Source: Tepidicaulis marinus (GTDB taxonomy: Bacteria; Pseudomonadota; Alphaproteobacteria; Parvibaculales; Parvibaculaceae). Taken from it: a DNA stretch of 64,000 nucleotides. The translations under genes were made by a program, and so were the position numbers. The stretch spans positions 62,001 to 126,000 of the forward strand of contig NZ_BBIO01000010.1 in the NCBI RefSeq assembly GCF_000739695.1, written 5' to 3'. Shown here in pieces: positions 34,651 to 43,212 of this stretch; position 1 is the first letter of the stretch; every line of letters starts with the position of its first letter. The notes below the pieces were generated by a model. That model was not told the origin of the DNA and made no database searches. It saw only the letters and a list, made by a program, of their open reading frames with translations.

Positions 34651-35808
34651 ATGGCGTTGATCGAAGGGTATAAATCACCCTGGCTGGATGAAGAGCTGGA
34701 AATCCTTCAGGATGCGGTGTCGAAGTTCTATGAAAAAGAATTCGTTCCCCATGTTGAAAAGTGGAACGAGCAGGGCTGCGTGGACCGCGATGCCTGGCTG
34801 AAGGCCGGTGAAGCGGGCATTCTGTGCGCTTCCATCAAGGAAGAATATGGCGGCGGCGGCGGTCATTTCGGCCATGAGATGGTCATCGCCCAGGAACAGG
34901 GCCGCGCCGGCATTGGCGGCTTCGGCAATTCCGTTCATTCGGGCATCGTCGCGCACTACATCCAGTCTTACGGTACCGAAGAACAGAAGAAAAAGTGGCT
35001 GCCGAAAATGGCCTCCGGTGAGCTTGTCGGCGGTATCGCCATGACGGAGCCGGGAACCGGCTCCGACCTTCAGGCCGTGCGCACCACGGCGAAGAAAGAG
35101 GGCAACCAGTATGTGCTGAACGGTCAGAAGACTTTCATCACCAATGGCCAGACCGCTGATCTCATCTGCGTCGTTGCCAAGACGGACCCGGAAGCGGGCG
35201 CTAAAGGCGTTTCCCTCATCATGGTGGAAACGGAGGAAGTCGAAGGCTTCCGCCGCGGCCGTAACCTGAAGAAAATGGGCCAGAAGGCGCAGGACACGTC
35301 CGAGCTCTTTTTCGACGACGTGAAAGTACCGACCGCCAATCTTCTCGGTACGGATGAAGGCAAGGGCTTCTTCCAGCTCATGCAGCAGCTGCCCCAGGAG
35401 CGGCTCATCATTGCCGTGCAGGCCTGCGTTGCCATGGAAAAGGCCCTGGAGCTCACCTCGGAATATGTGAAAGAGCGCAAGGCTTTCGGTCAGCGCATTC
35501 TCGATTTCCAGAACACGCAGTTCAAACTCGCAGAATGCAAAACCGAGGCGACGATTGCCCGTGTCTTCACGGATAATTGCGCAGAGCGCCTGCTGCGCGG
35601 CGAGCTCGACGCGACGACCGCTGCTATGGCTAAGTGGTGGACCACGCAGAAAGAGAACGAAATCATCGACGAGTGCCTGCAGTTCTTCGGCGGCTACGGC
35701 TATATGGACGAATATCCGATTTCGCGCATGTACCGCGACGCCCGCATTCAGAAGATTTACGGCGGCACGAACGAAATCATGAAGCTTCTGATCAGCCGCA
35801 CGATCTGA
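34651..35808 (+). CDS. Acyl-CoA dehydrogenase, long-chain (LCAD/IVD-like)
   Basis: 385-residue FAD acyl-CoA dehydrogenase. FAD and substrate motifs are ITEPGTGSD-type MTEPGTGSDLQAVRT and the C-terminal IYGGTNEIMKLLISR. The MCAD-position Glu is Gly in the latter; the base is instead expected at Glu250 in PQERLIIA, as in long-chain and isovaleryl-CoA dehydrogenases. It lies 34 bases after the first dehydrogenase and 50 before the thiolase, so one transcript carries two dehydrogenases of different classes, which broadens the chain-length or branching range. Confidence 0.93.
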   Translation: MALIEGYKSPWLDEELEILQDAVSKFYEKEFVPHVEKWNEQGCVDRDAWLKAGEAGILCASIKEEYGGGGGHFGHEMVIAQEQGRAGIGGFGNSVHSGIVAHYIQSYGTEEQKKKWLPKMASGELVGGIAMTEPGTGSDLQAVRTTAKKEGNQYVLNGQKTFITNGQTADLICVVAKTDPEAGAKGVSLIMVETEEVEGFRRGRNLKKMGQKAQDTSELFFDDVKVPTANLLGTDEGKGFFQLMQQLPQERLIIAVQACVAMEKALELTSEYVKERKAFGQRILDFQNTQFKLAECKTEATIARVFTDNCAERLLRGELDATTAAMAKWWTTQKENEIIDECLQFFGGYGYMDEYPISRMYRDARIQKIYGGTNEIMKLLISRTI

Positions 35809-35858
35809 TCCGGCGATCTTAAAAGATAAACACCGCGAACCTCGAAAGGAGAGGCCCC

Positions 35859-37064
35859 ATGGGTGAATGTTATATTTACGACCACGTGCGCACGCCGCGC
35901 GGTAAAGGCAAAAAAGACGGCGCGCTGCATGAAGTGACGGCGCTGCAACTCGCCAGCCAGGTGCTGGAAAACCTGCGCGACCGCAACGATCTCGACACGA
36001 AGCTTGTCGATGACGTGGTGCTGGGCTGTGTGGACCCCGTCGGCGAGCAGGGCGGCAACATCGCCCGCATCGCCGTTCTGAATGCCGATTATGCCGACAC
36101 GACGGCAGGTGTGCAGATCAACCGTTTCTGCGCATCCGGTCTTGAGGCCACGAACATGGCGGCGGCCAAAGTCATGTCCGGCGAAGCGGATATGGCGATC
36201 GGCGGCGGCGTTGAAAGCATGAGCCGTGTGGGCATGGGCGCCTCGGGCGGTGCCTGGTCGTCCGACCCTGAAATCGCGCTGAAATCCTATTTCACGCCGC
36301 AAGGCATCGGCGCGGACATGATCGCCACGAAATACGGCTTCTCCCGCGACGATGTGGACGCTTATGCGGTGGAAAGCCAGAAGCGCGCCGCCAATGCCTG
36401 GGAGAAGGGTTATTTCAAGAATTCCGTCATCTCCGTGAAGGATGTGAACGGCCTGACCATTCTCGACAAGGACGAGCACCTGCGTCCCGACGCGACCATG
36501 CAGTCGCTTGCGGCATTGCAGCCCTCCTTCTCGGCGCTGGGCGAGTTTGCTTTCGACGGCGTGGCGACGGACCGTTATCCGGAACTTGAAAGCATCACCC
36601 ATGTGCACCATGCCGGTAACTCCTCGGGCATCGTGGACGGCGCCTCGGGCGTGCTGCTCGGCACGAAGGAAGCAGGCGAGGGTCTTGGCCTGAAACCCCG
36701 CGCGCGCATCCGCGCCATGGCTTCCATCGGTTCGGAGCCCTGCATCATGCTGACGGGCCCGGCGGATGTTTCCCGCAAGGCACTGAAGAAAGCGGGCATG
36801 GAAGTCGGCGATATCGATCTTTACGAGCTCAACGAAGCCTTCGCTTCGGTGGTGCTGCGCATGATGCAGTCGCTCGACATCGACCATGAGAAAATGAACG
36901 TCAATGGCGGCGCGATCGCCATGGGTCACCCGCTGGGTGCAACCGGCGGCATGATTCTCGGCACGGTGCTCGATGAGCTGGAACGGCGCGACCTCAACAC
37001 CGCTCTCGTGACGCTTTGCGTCGGCGCGGGCATGGGCACGGCAACCATCATCGAACGTATTTAA
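35859..37064 (+). CDS. Acetyl-CoA C-acyltransferase (thiolase)
   Basis: 401-residue thiolase that splits 3-ketoacyl-CoA. The nucleophile is Cys91 in [10 protein letters not shown]. His357 lies in [13 protein letters not shown] and the acid/base Cys387 in TLCVGAGMG, so all three catalytic residues are present. Chain-length preference cannot be read from sequence; its place before the FadB/FadJ-like gene makes it the FadA/FadI-type partner. AAAGGAGAGG precedes the ATG. Confidence 0.95.
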   Translation: MGECYIYDHVRTPRGKGKKDGALHEVTALQLASQVLENLRDRNDLDTKLVDDVVLGCVDPVGEQGGNIARIAVLNADYADTTAGVQINRFCASGLEATNMAAAKVMSGEADMAIGGGVESMSRVGMGASGGAWSSDPEIALKSYFTPQGIGADMIATKYGFSRDDVDAYAVESQKRAANAWEKGYFKNSVISVKDVNGLTILDKDEHLRPDATMQSLAALQPSFSALGEFAFDGVATDRYPELESITHVHHAGNSSGIVDGASGVLLGTKEAGEGLGLKPRARIRAMASIGSEPCIMLTGPADVSRKALKKAGMEVGDIDLYELNEAFASVVLRMMQSLDIDHEKMNVNGGAIAMGHPLGATGGMILGTVLDELERRDLNTALVTLCVGAGMGTATIIERI

Positions 37065-37120
37065 GGGGCTTTCTGCGCGCCCGGAGCGCTTGTTCCAGGC
37101 AGCGCGGTAAGGAGAGATTT

Positions 37121-39373
37121 ATGGCTTACGAAAATTTTGGCTTTGAAGTGGACGGCGACGGCATTGCGCTCATCACCTGGGACATGCCGGACCGCTCCAT
37201 GAACGTCCTCAGCCAGGGCTCGATGGGCGACCTGGCGGACATTATCGAAAAGATCGTCGGTGACGACGCCATTAAAGGCGCGGTGCTCACCTCCGGCAAA
37301 TCCGCGTTCTGCGCAGGCGCCGACCTTTCCATGATGGGCGGTCAGGCCGGCTCGGGCGATGGCAGCCAGTCGAAGGAAGAGCGCGTCAAAGCGCTTTACG
37401 AAAACAATCTGAAATTCAACATGCTGCTGCGCCGCCTTGAAACTTGCGGCAAGCCGGTTGCAGCCGCCGTCAACGGCACGGCGCTCGGCGGCGGGTTGGA
37501 AGTGACGCTTGCCTGCCATGCGCGTATTGTCGGCGACAATCCGAAAACGCAGCTCGGCCTGCCCGAATCCAAAGTCGGCCTTCTGCCGGGCGGCGGCGGC
37601 ACGCAGCGCCTGCCGCGTCTGATCGGTGCTGCCGCGGCCCTGCCGCTGCTGCTTCAGGGCACGGCGCTGAAACCGGCCAAGGCCGTTGAAATGGGTATCG
37701 CCACCAAGCTCGTGAAACCGGGCGAGGAAGTGGCCGAGGCGAAAGCCTGGCTGAAAGAGGCGCTCTCCCAGGAGAAAGTGAAACTCGGCAAGCGCGGCCC
37801 GGAAGTGCTGCCCGCCGCGATCCAGCCATGGGACCGCGAAGGCTATCGCATTCCCGGCGGCGGGCCGCAGGACAAGGGCGGCTCGCAGGTCTTCACCATC
37901 GGCAACGCGCAGCTGCAGAAAAACACCCACGGCAATTACCCGGCGCAGACCTACATCATGCAGGCCGTCTATGAAGGCATTCAGGTGCCGATGGAAGCGG
38001 CGCTGCGGATCGAGACGCGTTACTTCACGAAACTGCTGATGGACCCGCGCTCCAAGGCGATGATCCGCTCGCTCTTCCTGTCCATGCAGGAACTGTCGAA
38101 AGGCGCACGCCGCCCGGCAGGCGTGCCGAAATTCGAAGTGAAAAAGCTCGGCATTCTCGGCGCCGGCATGATGGGGGCGGGCATTGCCTATGTCTCCGCG
38201 CAGGCCGGCATGGATGTCGTGCTGCTCGACACCGATCAGGCGAATGCGGAAAAGGGCAAGGCTTATTCCGAAAAGCTGCTCGACAAGGCCATTTCCAGAG
38301 GCAAGTCGACGGAAGAAAAGAAAGCGGCCCTCCTTGCCAAGATCAAGCCCACCACGTCTTTCGACGATCTGGATGGCTGCGATCTCGTCATCGAAGCGGT
38401 GTTCGAGAACCGTGAGATCAAGGCGGAAGTGACGAAGAAGTCCGAACCGAAACTGGCTGAGAACGGCATTTACGGCTCGAACACCTCGACGCTGCCGATC
38501 ACCGGCCTTGCCGAAGCTTCCGCCAAGCCGGAAAACTTCATCGGCATCCACTTCTTCTCGCCGGTCGACAAGATGCAGCTCGTCGAAATCATCATGGGCG
38601 CGAAGACCTCGGAAGAAACGCTGGCCAAGGCGATGGATTATGTGGCGCAGATCCGCAAGACGCCCATCGTCGTCAACGACAGCCGCGGTTTTTACACCTC
38701 GCGCTGCTTCGGCACTTATGTCTCCGAAGGCATTCAGATGCTGGCCGAAGGCATCAAGCCGGCCATCATCGAGAATGTCGGCAAGATGACGGGTATGCCT
38801 ATGCCGCCGCTCGCGCTGAACGACGAGGTTTCGCTCGATCTCGGCTATAAGGTGCGCCAGCAGACGAAGAAGGACCTTGGCGACAAATATGTCGAAGGGC
38901 CCGCCGACAGCCTCATCGAAAAGATGGTGGTGGATCTCGGCCGCGTCGGCAAAAAGGCCGGCAAGGGCTTTTACGATTATCCCGAAGACGGCAAGAAGCG
39001 CATCTGGCCGGGCCTTGAGGAGCTCGTCGGCTCCAACAAGAGCACGGAGGATGTGGATATCGAGGAGCTGAAAAAGCGTTTCCTCTATATCCAGGCGCTG
39101 GAAGCTTCCCGCTGCTTCGAGGAAGAAGTGGTGACGGATGTGCGCGATGCCGATGTCGGCGCCATTCTGGGCTGGGGCTTTGCGCCCTGGGCCGGCGGTC
39201 CGCTCTCGCTGATCGACATGGTCGGCGCGGATAATTTCGTGAAGGAGTGCGATGCGCTCGCCCAGAAATATGGCGACCGCTTCAAGCCCGGCGCCTTGCT
39301 GCGCGACATGGCGGCCAAGGGCGAAAGCTTCTACACCCGCTTTGCTCCGCAGAAGGAAAAAGCGGCAGCCTGA
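37121..39373 (+). CDS. Bifunctional enoyl-CoA hydratase / 3-hydroxyacyl-CoA dehydrogenase (FadB/FadJ-like)
   Basis: 750-residue fusion. The N-terminal crotonase domain (about 1-310) has the oxyanion motifs SAFCAGADLSMM and GTALGGGLEVTLACHARI with one catalytic Glu, and LPESKVGLLPGGGGTQ with the other. The NAD-binding domain starts near 340 (GILGAGMMGAGIAY), with EAVFENREIK and the HCDH catalytic segment IGIHFFSPVDKMQLVEI; a C-terminal helical HCDH domain repeats after 600. It completes the spiral: dehydrogenases, hydratase/dehydrogenase, thiolase in one operon. The start is the ATG at 37121 with AAGGAGAG upstream. A strong terminator follows at 39437. Confidence 0.96.
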   Translation: MAYENFGFEVDGDGIALITWDMPDRSMNVLSQGSMGDLADIIEKIVGDDAIKGAVLTSGKSAFCAGADLSMMGGQAGSGDGSQSKEERVKALYENNLKFNMLLRRLETCGKPVAAAVNGTALGGGLEVTLACHARIVGDNPKTQLGLPESKVGLLPGGGGTQRLPRLIGAAAALPLLLQGTALKPAKAVEMGIATKLVKPGEEVAEAKAWLKEALSQEKVKLGKRGPEVLPAAIQPWDREGYRIPGGGPQDKGGSQVFTIGNAQLQKNTHGNYPAQTYIMQAVYEGIQVPMEAALRIETRYFTKLLMDPRSKAMIRSLFLSMQELSKGARRPAGVPKFEVKKLGILGAGMMGAGIAYVSAQAGMDVVLLDTDQANAEKGKAYSEKLLDKAISRGKSTEEKKAALLAKIKPTTSFDDLDGCDLVIEAVFENREIKAEVTKKSEPKLAENGIYGSNTSTLPITGLAEASAKPENFIGIHFFSPVDKMQLVEIIMGAKTSEETLAKAMDYVAQIRKTPIVVNDSRGFYTSRCFGTYVSEGIQMLAEGIKPAIIENVGKMTGMPMPPLALNDEVSLDLGYKVRQQTKKDLGDKYVEGPADSLIEKMVVDLGRVGKKAGKGFYDYPEDGKKRIWPGLEELVGSNKSTEDVDIEELKKRFLYIQALEASRCFEEEVVTDVRDADVGAILGWGFAPWAGGPLSLIDMVGADNFVKECDALAQKYGDRFKPGALLRDMAAKGESFYTRFAPQKEKAAA

Positions 39374-39684
39374 TAAACAGGAGGGCGGCGCAAGAGCGCC
39401 CCGAAAAGAACGGCGGCAAACGCCGATAGGAGCCAGCCCCCGCGGGAAACCGCGGGGGTTTTCCTTTTTGGGCTGGCGGAATCCCTGAAACCCCATGGGG
39501 CCTGACCAGCTGCCCAGAAATGGCCTTATTGTTTTTTGCGATTTCGGGGAACCGCCATTCTCCCGGCGGCGTTTGTGGTCCCAGACAGTGACGCAAAATG
39601 TCGCGTTTCGTGCGTCCAAGGAGAGGCGCGGGGCGGCGAAAACCCGCTTTCCTGAAGGGAAGCGGCGGAAATGGGAGAAGACCA
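39374..39684 (+). other. Gap after the beta-oxidation operon
   Basis: The first part carries the operon terminator at 39437-39469. The rest, about 215 bases, has no convincing ORF. A small hairpin CCGCC/GGCGG lies near 39553-39571 and a T-run (TTGTTTTTTGCG) near 39528. A promoter for the following small acidic-protein gene must lie here, but no good -35/-10 pair is visible. Confidence 0.4.
39437..39469 (+). terminator. Rho-independent terminator of the beta-oxidation operon
   Basis: Eight-bp perfect stem CCCCCGCG/CGCGGGGG (39437-39444 with 39451-39458), loop GGAAAC, followed by TTTTCCTTTTT. Confidence 0.92.
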
Positions 39685-40029
39685 ATGCGGATGATGAGCA
39701 AAACAGCAGTGTCGATTCTGGCCCTCGGCTTTGCCGCGAGCGCGGCGATGCCGGCCTATGCGGATAATCTGGGCGCCGGGGCAACCGGCGGTCTGCGTGC
39801 CGATCAGGACAGCGTCGTGCCGGCACCGGCAGGCGATCCGACGCGGCTCGGCCCGCTTCAGGACAAGTATACGGGCGGTGCCATTGATCTGGACACCGGT
39901 ATTTCGGCAGAAGCTGAAACGGGTGCGGATGACGATGCGCTCTCCACCGGGTCCATCGGTGCGGAAGGCGGCCTTGAAGGGGATGCCGGCGCAGACCTGG
40001 GTAAGGAAGCAGACGAGACGGCGCAGTAA
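39685..40029 (+). CDS. Small secreted acidic protein, unknown
   Basis: 114 residues. The signal peptide is clear (SKTAVSILALGFAASAAMPAYA, cleavage before DNL). The mature part of about 87 residues is glycine-, alanine-, aspartate- and glutamate-rich with almost no aromatic residues (GAGATGGLRADQDS, LDTGISAEAETGADDD), so it is probably disordered and strongly negative. No domain is recognised. GGGAGA lies 9 bases before the ATG at 39685; ATGs at 39691 and 39694 are alternatives. The next gene encodes another small acidic exported protein of similar style but without sequence identity, which suggests related jobs, for example cation or envelope buffering (inference only). Confidence 0.7.
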   Translation: MRMMSKTAVSILALGFAASAAMPAYADNLGAGATGGLRADQDSVVPAPAGDPTRLGPLQDKYTGGAIDLDTGISAEAETGADDDALSTGSIGAEGGLEGDAGADLGKEADETAQ

Positions 40030-40158
40030 ACCTGCGCCAGGCTCCGGGGTTCTCTATTGCCCTGCCCGAAAGGGAGCGTGCCCCCCCTGAGGGCCCTGGA
40101 GCCTATTTTTTCGCACGGGCTTGTTGCCCGGCACATTCCCCAAAATGAGGATGAACCA

Positions 40159-40428
40159 ATGACTGAAGCCATGAAGAAACTTTGCCTGGCGCTTTCCCTT
40201 GCCGCGCTTCCCTTTGCTTTTGCCCCGGCCGTGCAGGCCGACGGCCATGAAGAAGGCGAAAGCGGCATGCATATGGAAGAGCAGGACGGCTCCCATGAGA
40301 GCATGATGGAAGAAGGCGCGGATGCGGAAGAAAGCGGCGGCGAAAAAGCTGCCGATGACGCAGCTGACGAGGCCGCTGATGAAGACGCTGCGGATGAAGA
40401 GGAAGCGGCCGAGGAAGAAGCGCAGTAA
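40159..40428 (+). CDS. Small secreted highly acidic protein, unknown
   Basis: 89 residues from the ATG at 40159 (GAGG 8 bases upstream); an ATG at 40171 gives a tighter signal peptide, MKKLCLALSLAALPFAFAPAVQA. The mature part is dominated by Glu, Asp and Ala with a Met/His-containing segment (GESGMHMEEQDGSHESMMEE) and an alternating (A-A-D-E)-type tail. The Met and His residues could bind copper or another soft metal, but that is only a guess. It has its own hairpin terminator. No family recognised. Confidence 0.68.
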   Translation: MTEAMKKLCLALSLAALPFAFAPAVQADGHEEGESGMHMEEQDGSHESMMEEGADAEESGGEKAADDAADEAADEDAADEEEAAEEEAQ

Positions 40429-40450
40429 GCCCTTCCCCTTTCGGAATTTC

Positions 40451-40481
40451 AAAAGCCCCGGGATATTCCCCGGGGCTTTTT
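40451..40481 (+). terminator. Rho-independent terminator after the second acidic-protein gene
   Basis: Perfect stem AAAAGCCCCGGG/CCCGGGGCTTTT (40451-40462 with 40468-40479), loop ATATT. The arms carry A and T runs, so it may act in both directions. Confidence 0.92.
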
Positions 40482-40589
40482 CGTGGGTCATCGGGGGCAG
40501 GGCTCAAAGTCACGGCCTTGTGAGCCTTATTTTCGTTGCCGCCGCTCTCTTTGCCCGGCATGAAAGAGGGATAACAAGGAGGAGTGGCA

Positions 40590-40973
40590 ATGGCTAAAGA
40601 ACTCATCAACCCGCCCGGCACGGAAGAAATCTATAAGAACTGGAAATTCTCCCAGGCCGTGAAAGTGGGTAACACCATTCATGTCTCCGGGCAGACGGGC
40701 TTCGGGCCGGACGGTATTCCGGACGATATCGAAGGCCAGACGCGCCTGGCGCTGCAAAGCCTGGAGCGCGTTTTGAAAGAGGCGGGCGCGAGCCTCTCGG
40801 ATGTGGTGGCGACCACGGTCTATCACACGGATATGGGCGAGATCGGCAAGGCGCAAAGCGTGCGCGATGAATTCTTCAAAGAGAATTATCCCGCCAATAC
40901 GATTGTCGGTGTGACCGCGCTTGCCCTGCCGCAGCTGCGCATTGAAATTCAGGCCGTCGCCATTATCGCTTAA
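40590..40973 (+). CDS. RidA family (YjgF/YER057c/UK114) protein
   Basis: 127-residue RidA-type protein. The family hydrolyses reactive enamine and imine intermediates such as 2-aminoacrylate; the conserved arginine sits in LPQLRIEIQAVAI near the C-terminus. VSGQTGFGPDG and DVVATTVYHTDM are the other conserved blocks. It is a trimer in the family. Start is the ATG at 40590, decided by AAGGAGG at 40577-40583; the GTG at 40584 lies on the ribosome site itself. It is monocistronic, flanked by terminators. Divergent RidA subfamilies act in other pathways, so the exact substrate is open. Confidence 0.93.
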   Translation: MAKELINPPGTEEIYKNWKFSQAVKVGNTIHVSGQTGFGPDGIPDDIEGQTRLALQSLERVLKEAGASLSDVVATTVYHTDMGEIGKAQSVRDEFFKENYPANTIVGVTALALPQLRIEIQAVAIIA

Positions 40974-40997
40974 GCCCGCTTGCCGCAGCGCTCAATT

Positions 40998-41034
40998 GCC
41001 CCTGCGCCGGAAACGGCGCGGGGGCTTTGCTTTT
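40998..41034 (+). terminator. Rho-independent terminator after the RidA gene
   Basis: Twelve-bp stem GCCCCTGCGCCG/CGGCGCGGGGGC (40998-41009 with 41014-41025), tetraloop GAAA, followed by TTTGCTTTT. Confidence 0.9.
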
Positions 41035-41106
41035 GCGGGCTTTCTCGCGGAGAATGCAGGCAGCCAAAATTCAAAACCAAATAACCTGAAAATTCAGGGA
41101 GGCCTT

Positions 41107-42129
41107 ATGAGCAAGAATGTGAACCGCGTTTGGCGGCTGGAAACGCGCCCGGAAGGGACGGCGGATGAAAACAATCTGAAGCTGATCGAAGAACCGCTTG
41201 CCGAACCGGGCGAGGGCGAGCTTTTGCTGCGCGTCGTTTATCTGTCCCTCGATCCGACGAACCGGATCTGGATGAGCGATATGGACCAATATATGGAGCC
41301 GGTGCAGATCGGCGCGCCGATGCGCGGGCTCATCGCGGGGCAGGTGGTCAAATCCAACACCTCGCGCTTTTCCGAGGGCGAGCTTGTCATGGGCGCGGGC
41401 CACTGGGCCGATTACATGATCACGGACGGCAAGGGGCTTTCCTCGCTCGGCAAGCCGGGCGCCGTGCCGCTTGCGGAAATTTTCGGCATGTGCGCGGTGG
41501 TGGGCCCCACGGCCTATTTCGGGCTTTTGGATATTTGCGACCCCAAGCCCGGCGAAACCGTGGTGGTAACGGCGGCCGCCGGCGGCGTCGGTTCCGTGGT
41601 CGGCCAGATCGCCAAGATGAAAGGCGCGCGCGCCGTCGGCATTGCCGGGTCGAATGAAAAATGCAAATGGATCAAGGATGAATGCGGCTATGACGCTGCC
41701 ATCAATTACAAGAGCGAAGATGTAGGCGCCATGCTGGACCGCTATTGCCCGGAAGGGGTGGATGTTCTCTTTGAGAATGTCGGCGGCTGGATCATGGATG
41801 AAGTCCTGGCACGGATGAACAACTTCTCGCGCATGGCGCTTTGCGGCCTCATCTCGCAATATAATGCGAAGGAGCCCGTGCCCGGCCCGTACAATTTCCA
41901 GCAGATCCTCATGCACCGCATCAAGGTGCAAGGCTTCATCGCCTCGGACTATGCCAAGGATTACCCCAAAGCTATCGGCGAGCTTTCAAGCTGGATGCGG
42001 GAGGGCAAACTCAAATTCCGCCTCGATATCGACAAGGGTCTCGAAAACGCGCTCACTTCCCTCAACAAACTTTATGACGGCTCGAACCAGGGCAAGCTGA
42101 TGATCGAGGTGAGCGAAGTGGCGGGCTGA
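41107..42129 (+). CDS. NADP-dependent oxidoreductase, MDR family (CurA / leukotriene B4 dehydrogenase-like)
   Basis: 340-residue zinc-free MDR enzyme. RVVYLSLDPTNRIWMSD at the N-terminus and VTAAAGGVGSVVGQIAKMKG (Rossmann motif, about 155-174) followed by CKWIKDECGYDAAINYK and DVLFENVGGWIMDEV are typical of the prostaglandin reductase / CurA subfamily, which reduces alpha,beta double bonds of enones and enals with NADPH. The ribosome site (AGGGAGG) overlaps the right arm of a small hairpin CCTGAA/TTCAGG (41085-41098), which could modulate translation. The gene has its own terminator, which overlaps its stop codon. Confidence 0.93.
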   Translation: MSKNVNRVWRLETRPEGTADENNLKLIEEPLAEPGEGELLLRVVYLSLDPTNRIWMSDMDQYMEPVQIGAPMRGLIAGQVVKSNTSRFSEGELVMGAGHWADYMITDGKGLSSLGKPGAVPLAEIFGMCAVVGPTAYFGLLDICDPKPGETVVVTAAAGGVGSVVGQIAKMKGARAVGIAGSNEKCKWIKDECGYDAAINYKSEDVGAMLDRYCPEGVDVLFENVGGWIMDEVLARMNNFSRMALCGLISQYNAKEPVPGPYNFQQILMHRIKVQGFIASDYAKDYPKAIGELSSWMREGKLKFRLDIDKGLENALTSLNKLYDGSNQGKLMIEVSEVAG

Positions 42130-42142
42130 CCCGCCATTTTCC
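42119..42142 (+). terminator. Terminator hairpin overlapping the stop codon of the preceding gene
   Basis: Seven-bp stem TGGCGGG/CCCGCCA (42119-42125 with 42130-42136), loop CTGA, which contains the TGA stop; followed by TTTTCC. Termination this close to a translating ribosome is unusual but the hairpin is clear. Confidence 0.7.
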
Positions 42143-42229
42143 TCGTCACGCCAAGAACTGAACGCTTATTCCCGTTTGGGTGCCAAGGCCGGTAAAATCG
42201 GCTAGAGTGGCCCAAACGGGGATGAGACC

Positions 42230-42667
42230 ATGAGTGAGCTTCAGGAAAAGCGCCGCTGTCCATGCGGCGGGCAAATGTGTCCGGAAGAAGAGGAAGGCAG
42301 CGCGCTGCTTGCGCCGATCCGCTTTCGCTGCGCCGCGTGCGGAGGCACGGCCTCGATCCGTTCGCGCCGGGTGCTCAACGCCATTCTGGTTCTGGGGCTC
42401 GCCGGTCTTTTCTTTACCGTCTGGGGCCTTTGGGAGCTTTATGCGGTGCGCATTTTCGGCCCCCGCTTCATGCCCGACAGTGAAGCCGTGCAGCGGCTGA
42501 TGAACTGGGCGGACGGTGTCCTCATTCTGGTGGGCATGTTCGTGGCAAGCATCGCCGCCTTGATGGCGGGGCTTGGTCTTTCGGGGCTTATCCAGGATGC
42601 GCGCCATCCTTTGATTGAGGAAGAGCCCGGCGCGCCGGATGTGCCGGGCGGCACGCCGCTCGCCTAA
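42230..42667 (+). CDS. Small zinc-ribbon membrane protein, unknown
   Basis: 145 residues. The N-terminus has a four-cysteine zinc ribbon: CPCGGQMC at about 10-17 and FRCAACGGTA at about 32-41. Two transmembrane helices follow, about 49-70 (LNAILVLGLAGLFFTVWGLW) and 94-116 (DGVLILVGMFVASIAALMAG). The C-terminus is acidic and proline-rich. GGGGATGAG precedes the ATG. No known family is recognised. The ribbon on the cytoplasmic side of a two-helix hairpin suggests a small regulatory or chaperone-like membrane protein (inference). Confidence 0.72.
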   Translation: MSELQEKRRCPCGGQMCPEEEEGSALLAPIRFRCAACGGTASIRSRRVLNAILVLGLAGLFFTVWGLWELYAVRIFGPRFMPDSEAVQRLMNWADGVLILVGMFVASIAALMAGLGLSGLIQDARHPLIEEEPGAPDVPGGTPLA

Positions 42668-42937
42668 GCTGTATTTGTCTTAAATTTCTAAGTTTTATGA
42701 CGGTGTGGCCGCCGGCGCACCGCGCTTGCATGCACGCCGCGCATCGTAAATGCGGTTTCAGAAAGTGATTGTCGGCTTGCTTTTTCCGTGCTTGAGTATC
42801 TCTCCGATATGGCTTTAAGCAGATGCCCCCTTTGACGCCGCCGAATTCTCGAACGCAAAAAAGCACGACATCTTCTGGCCAGTCGAGCCCGGCCGGGGGG
42901 CGAGGCCCGTGCAACTCATTGCGGAGTTTAAGAGACT
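42668..42937 (+). promoter_or_regulatory. Long leader region of the cold-shock gene
   Basis: 270 non-coding bases precede the cold-shock gene. The distal 120 bases hold a GC-rich potential stem around 42886-42905 (GAGCCCGGCCGGGGGGCGAG) and no strong Shine-Dalgarno directly before the ATG (the nearest is GCGGAG, 14 bases away). Cold-shock mRNAs typically have long structured leaders that control translation by temperature; this one fits, but the transcript start is not determined. No clear sigma70 pair is seen. Confidence 0.45.
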
Positions 42938-43147
42938 ATGGCTACTGGGACCGTCAAATGGTTCAATCCGACAAAAGGCTACGGCTTCATCGAACCCGAT
43001 GAGGGCGGCAAAGATGCCTTCGTGCATATCAGCGCAGTCGAGCGTGCAGGCCTGAGCCTGCTCAACGAAGGTCAGCGCGTATCCTATGAACTGACCGAAG
43101 GGCGTGGCGGTAAGATCGCGGCCGACAATCTTAAACTGGTCGACTGA
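42938..43147 (+). CDS. cspA: Cold-shock protein, CspA family
   Basis: 69-residue single OB-fold nucleic-acid binder. RNP1 (KGYGFIEPD, about 13-21) and RNP2 (DAFVHIS, about 28-34) are present, and the N-terminal [14 protein letters not shown] is diagnostic. Acts as an RNA chaperone. The leader upstream is 270 bases long and lacks a strong ribosome site next to the start, consistent with leader-controlled translation. Whether this copy is cold-induced cannot be told. Confidence 0.96.
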   Translation: MATGTVKWFNPTKGYGFIEPDEGGKDAFVHISAVERAGLSLLNEGQRVSYELTEGRGGKIAADNLKLVD

Positions 43148-43212
43148 GGCGTCCCCCCGGACACCTGATTTCAGACGAGTTTCTGATACGAGTTTCGTGG
43201 GGCGGGCAGGCG

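Noticed and set aside
37061-39826. A 921-residue open reading frame on the minus strand across the FadB/FadJ-like gene
   Set aside because: It is antisense to a gene with perfect crotonase and HCDH motifs, has no ribosome site, and its composition (Arg, His, Ala, Gly-rich without domain motifs) is the usual by-product of high-GC coding.
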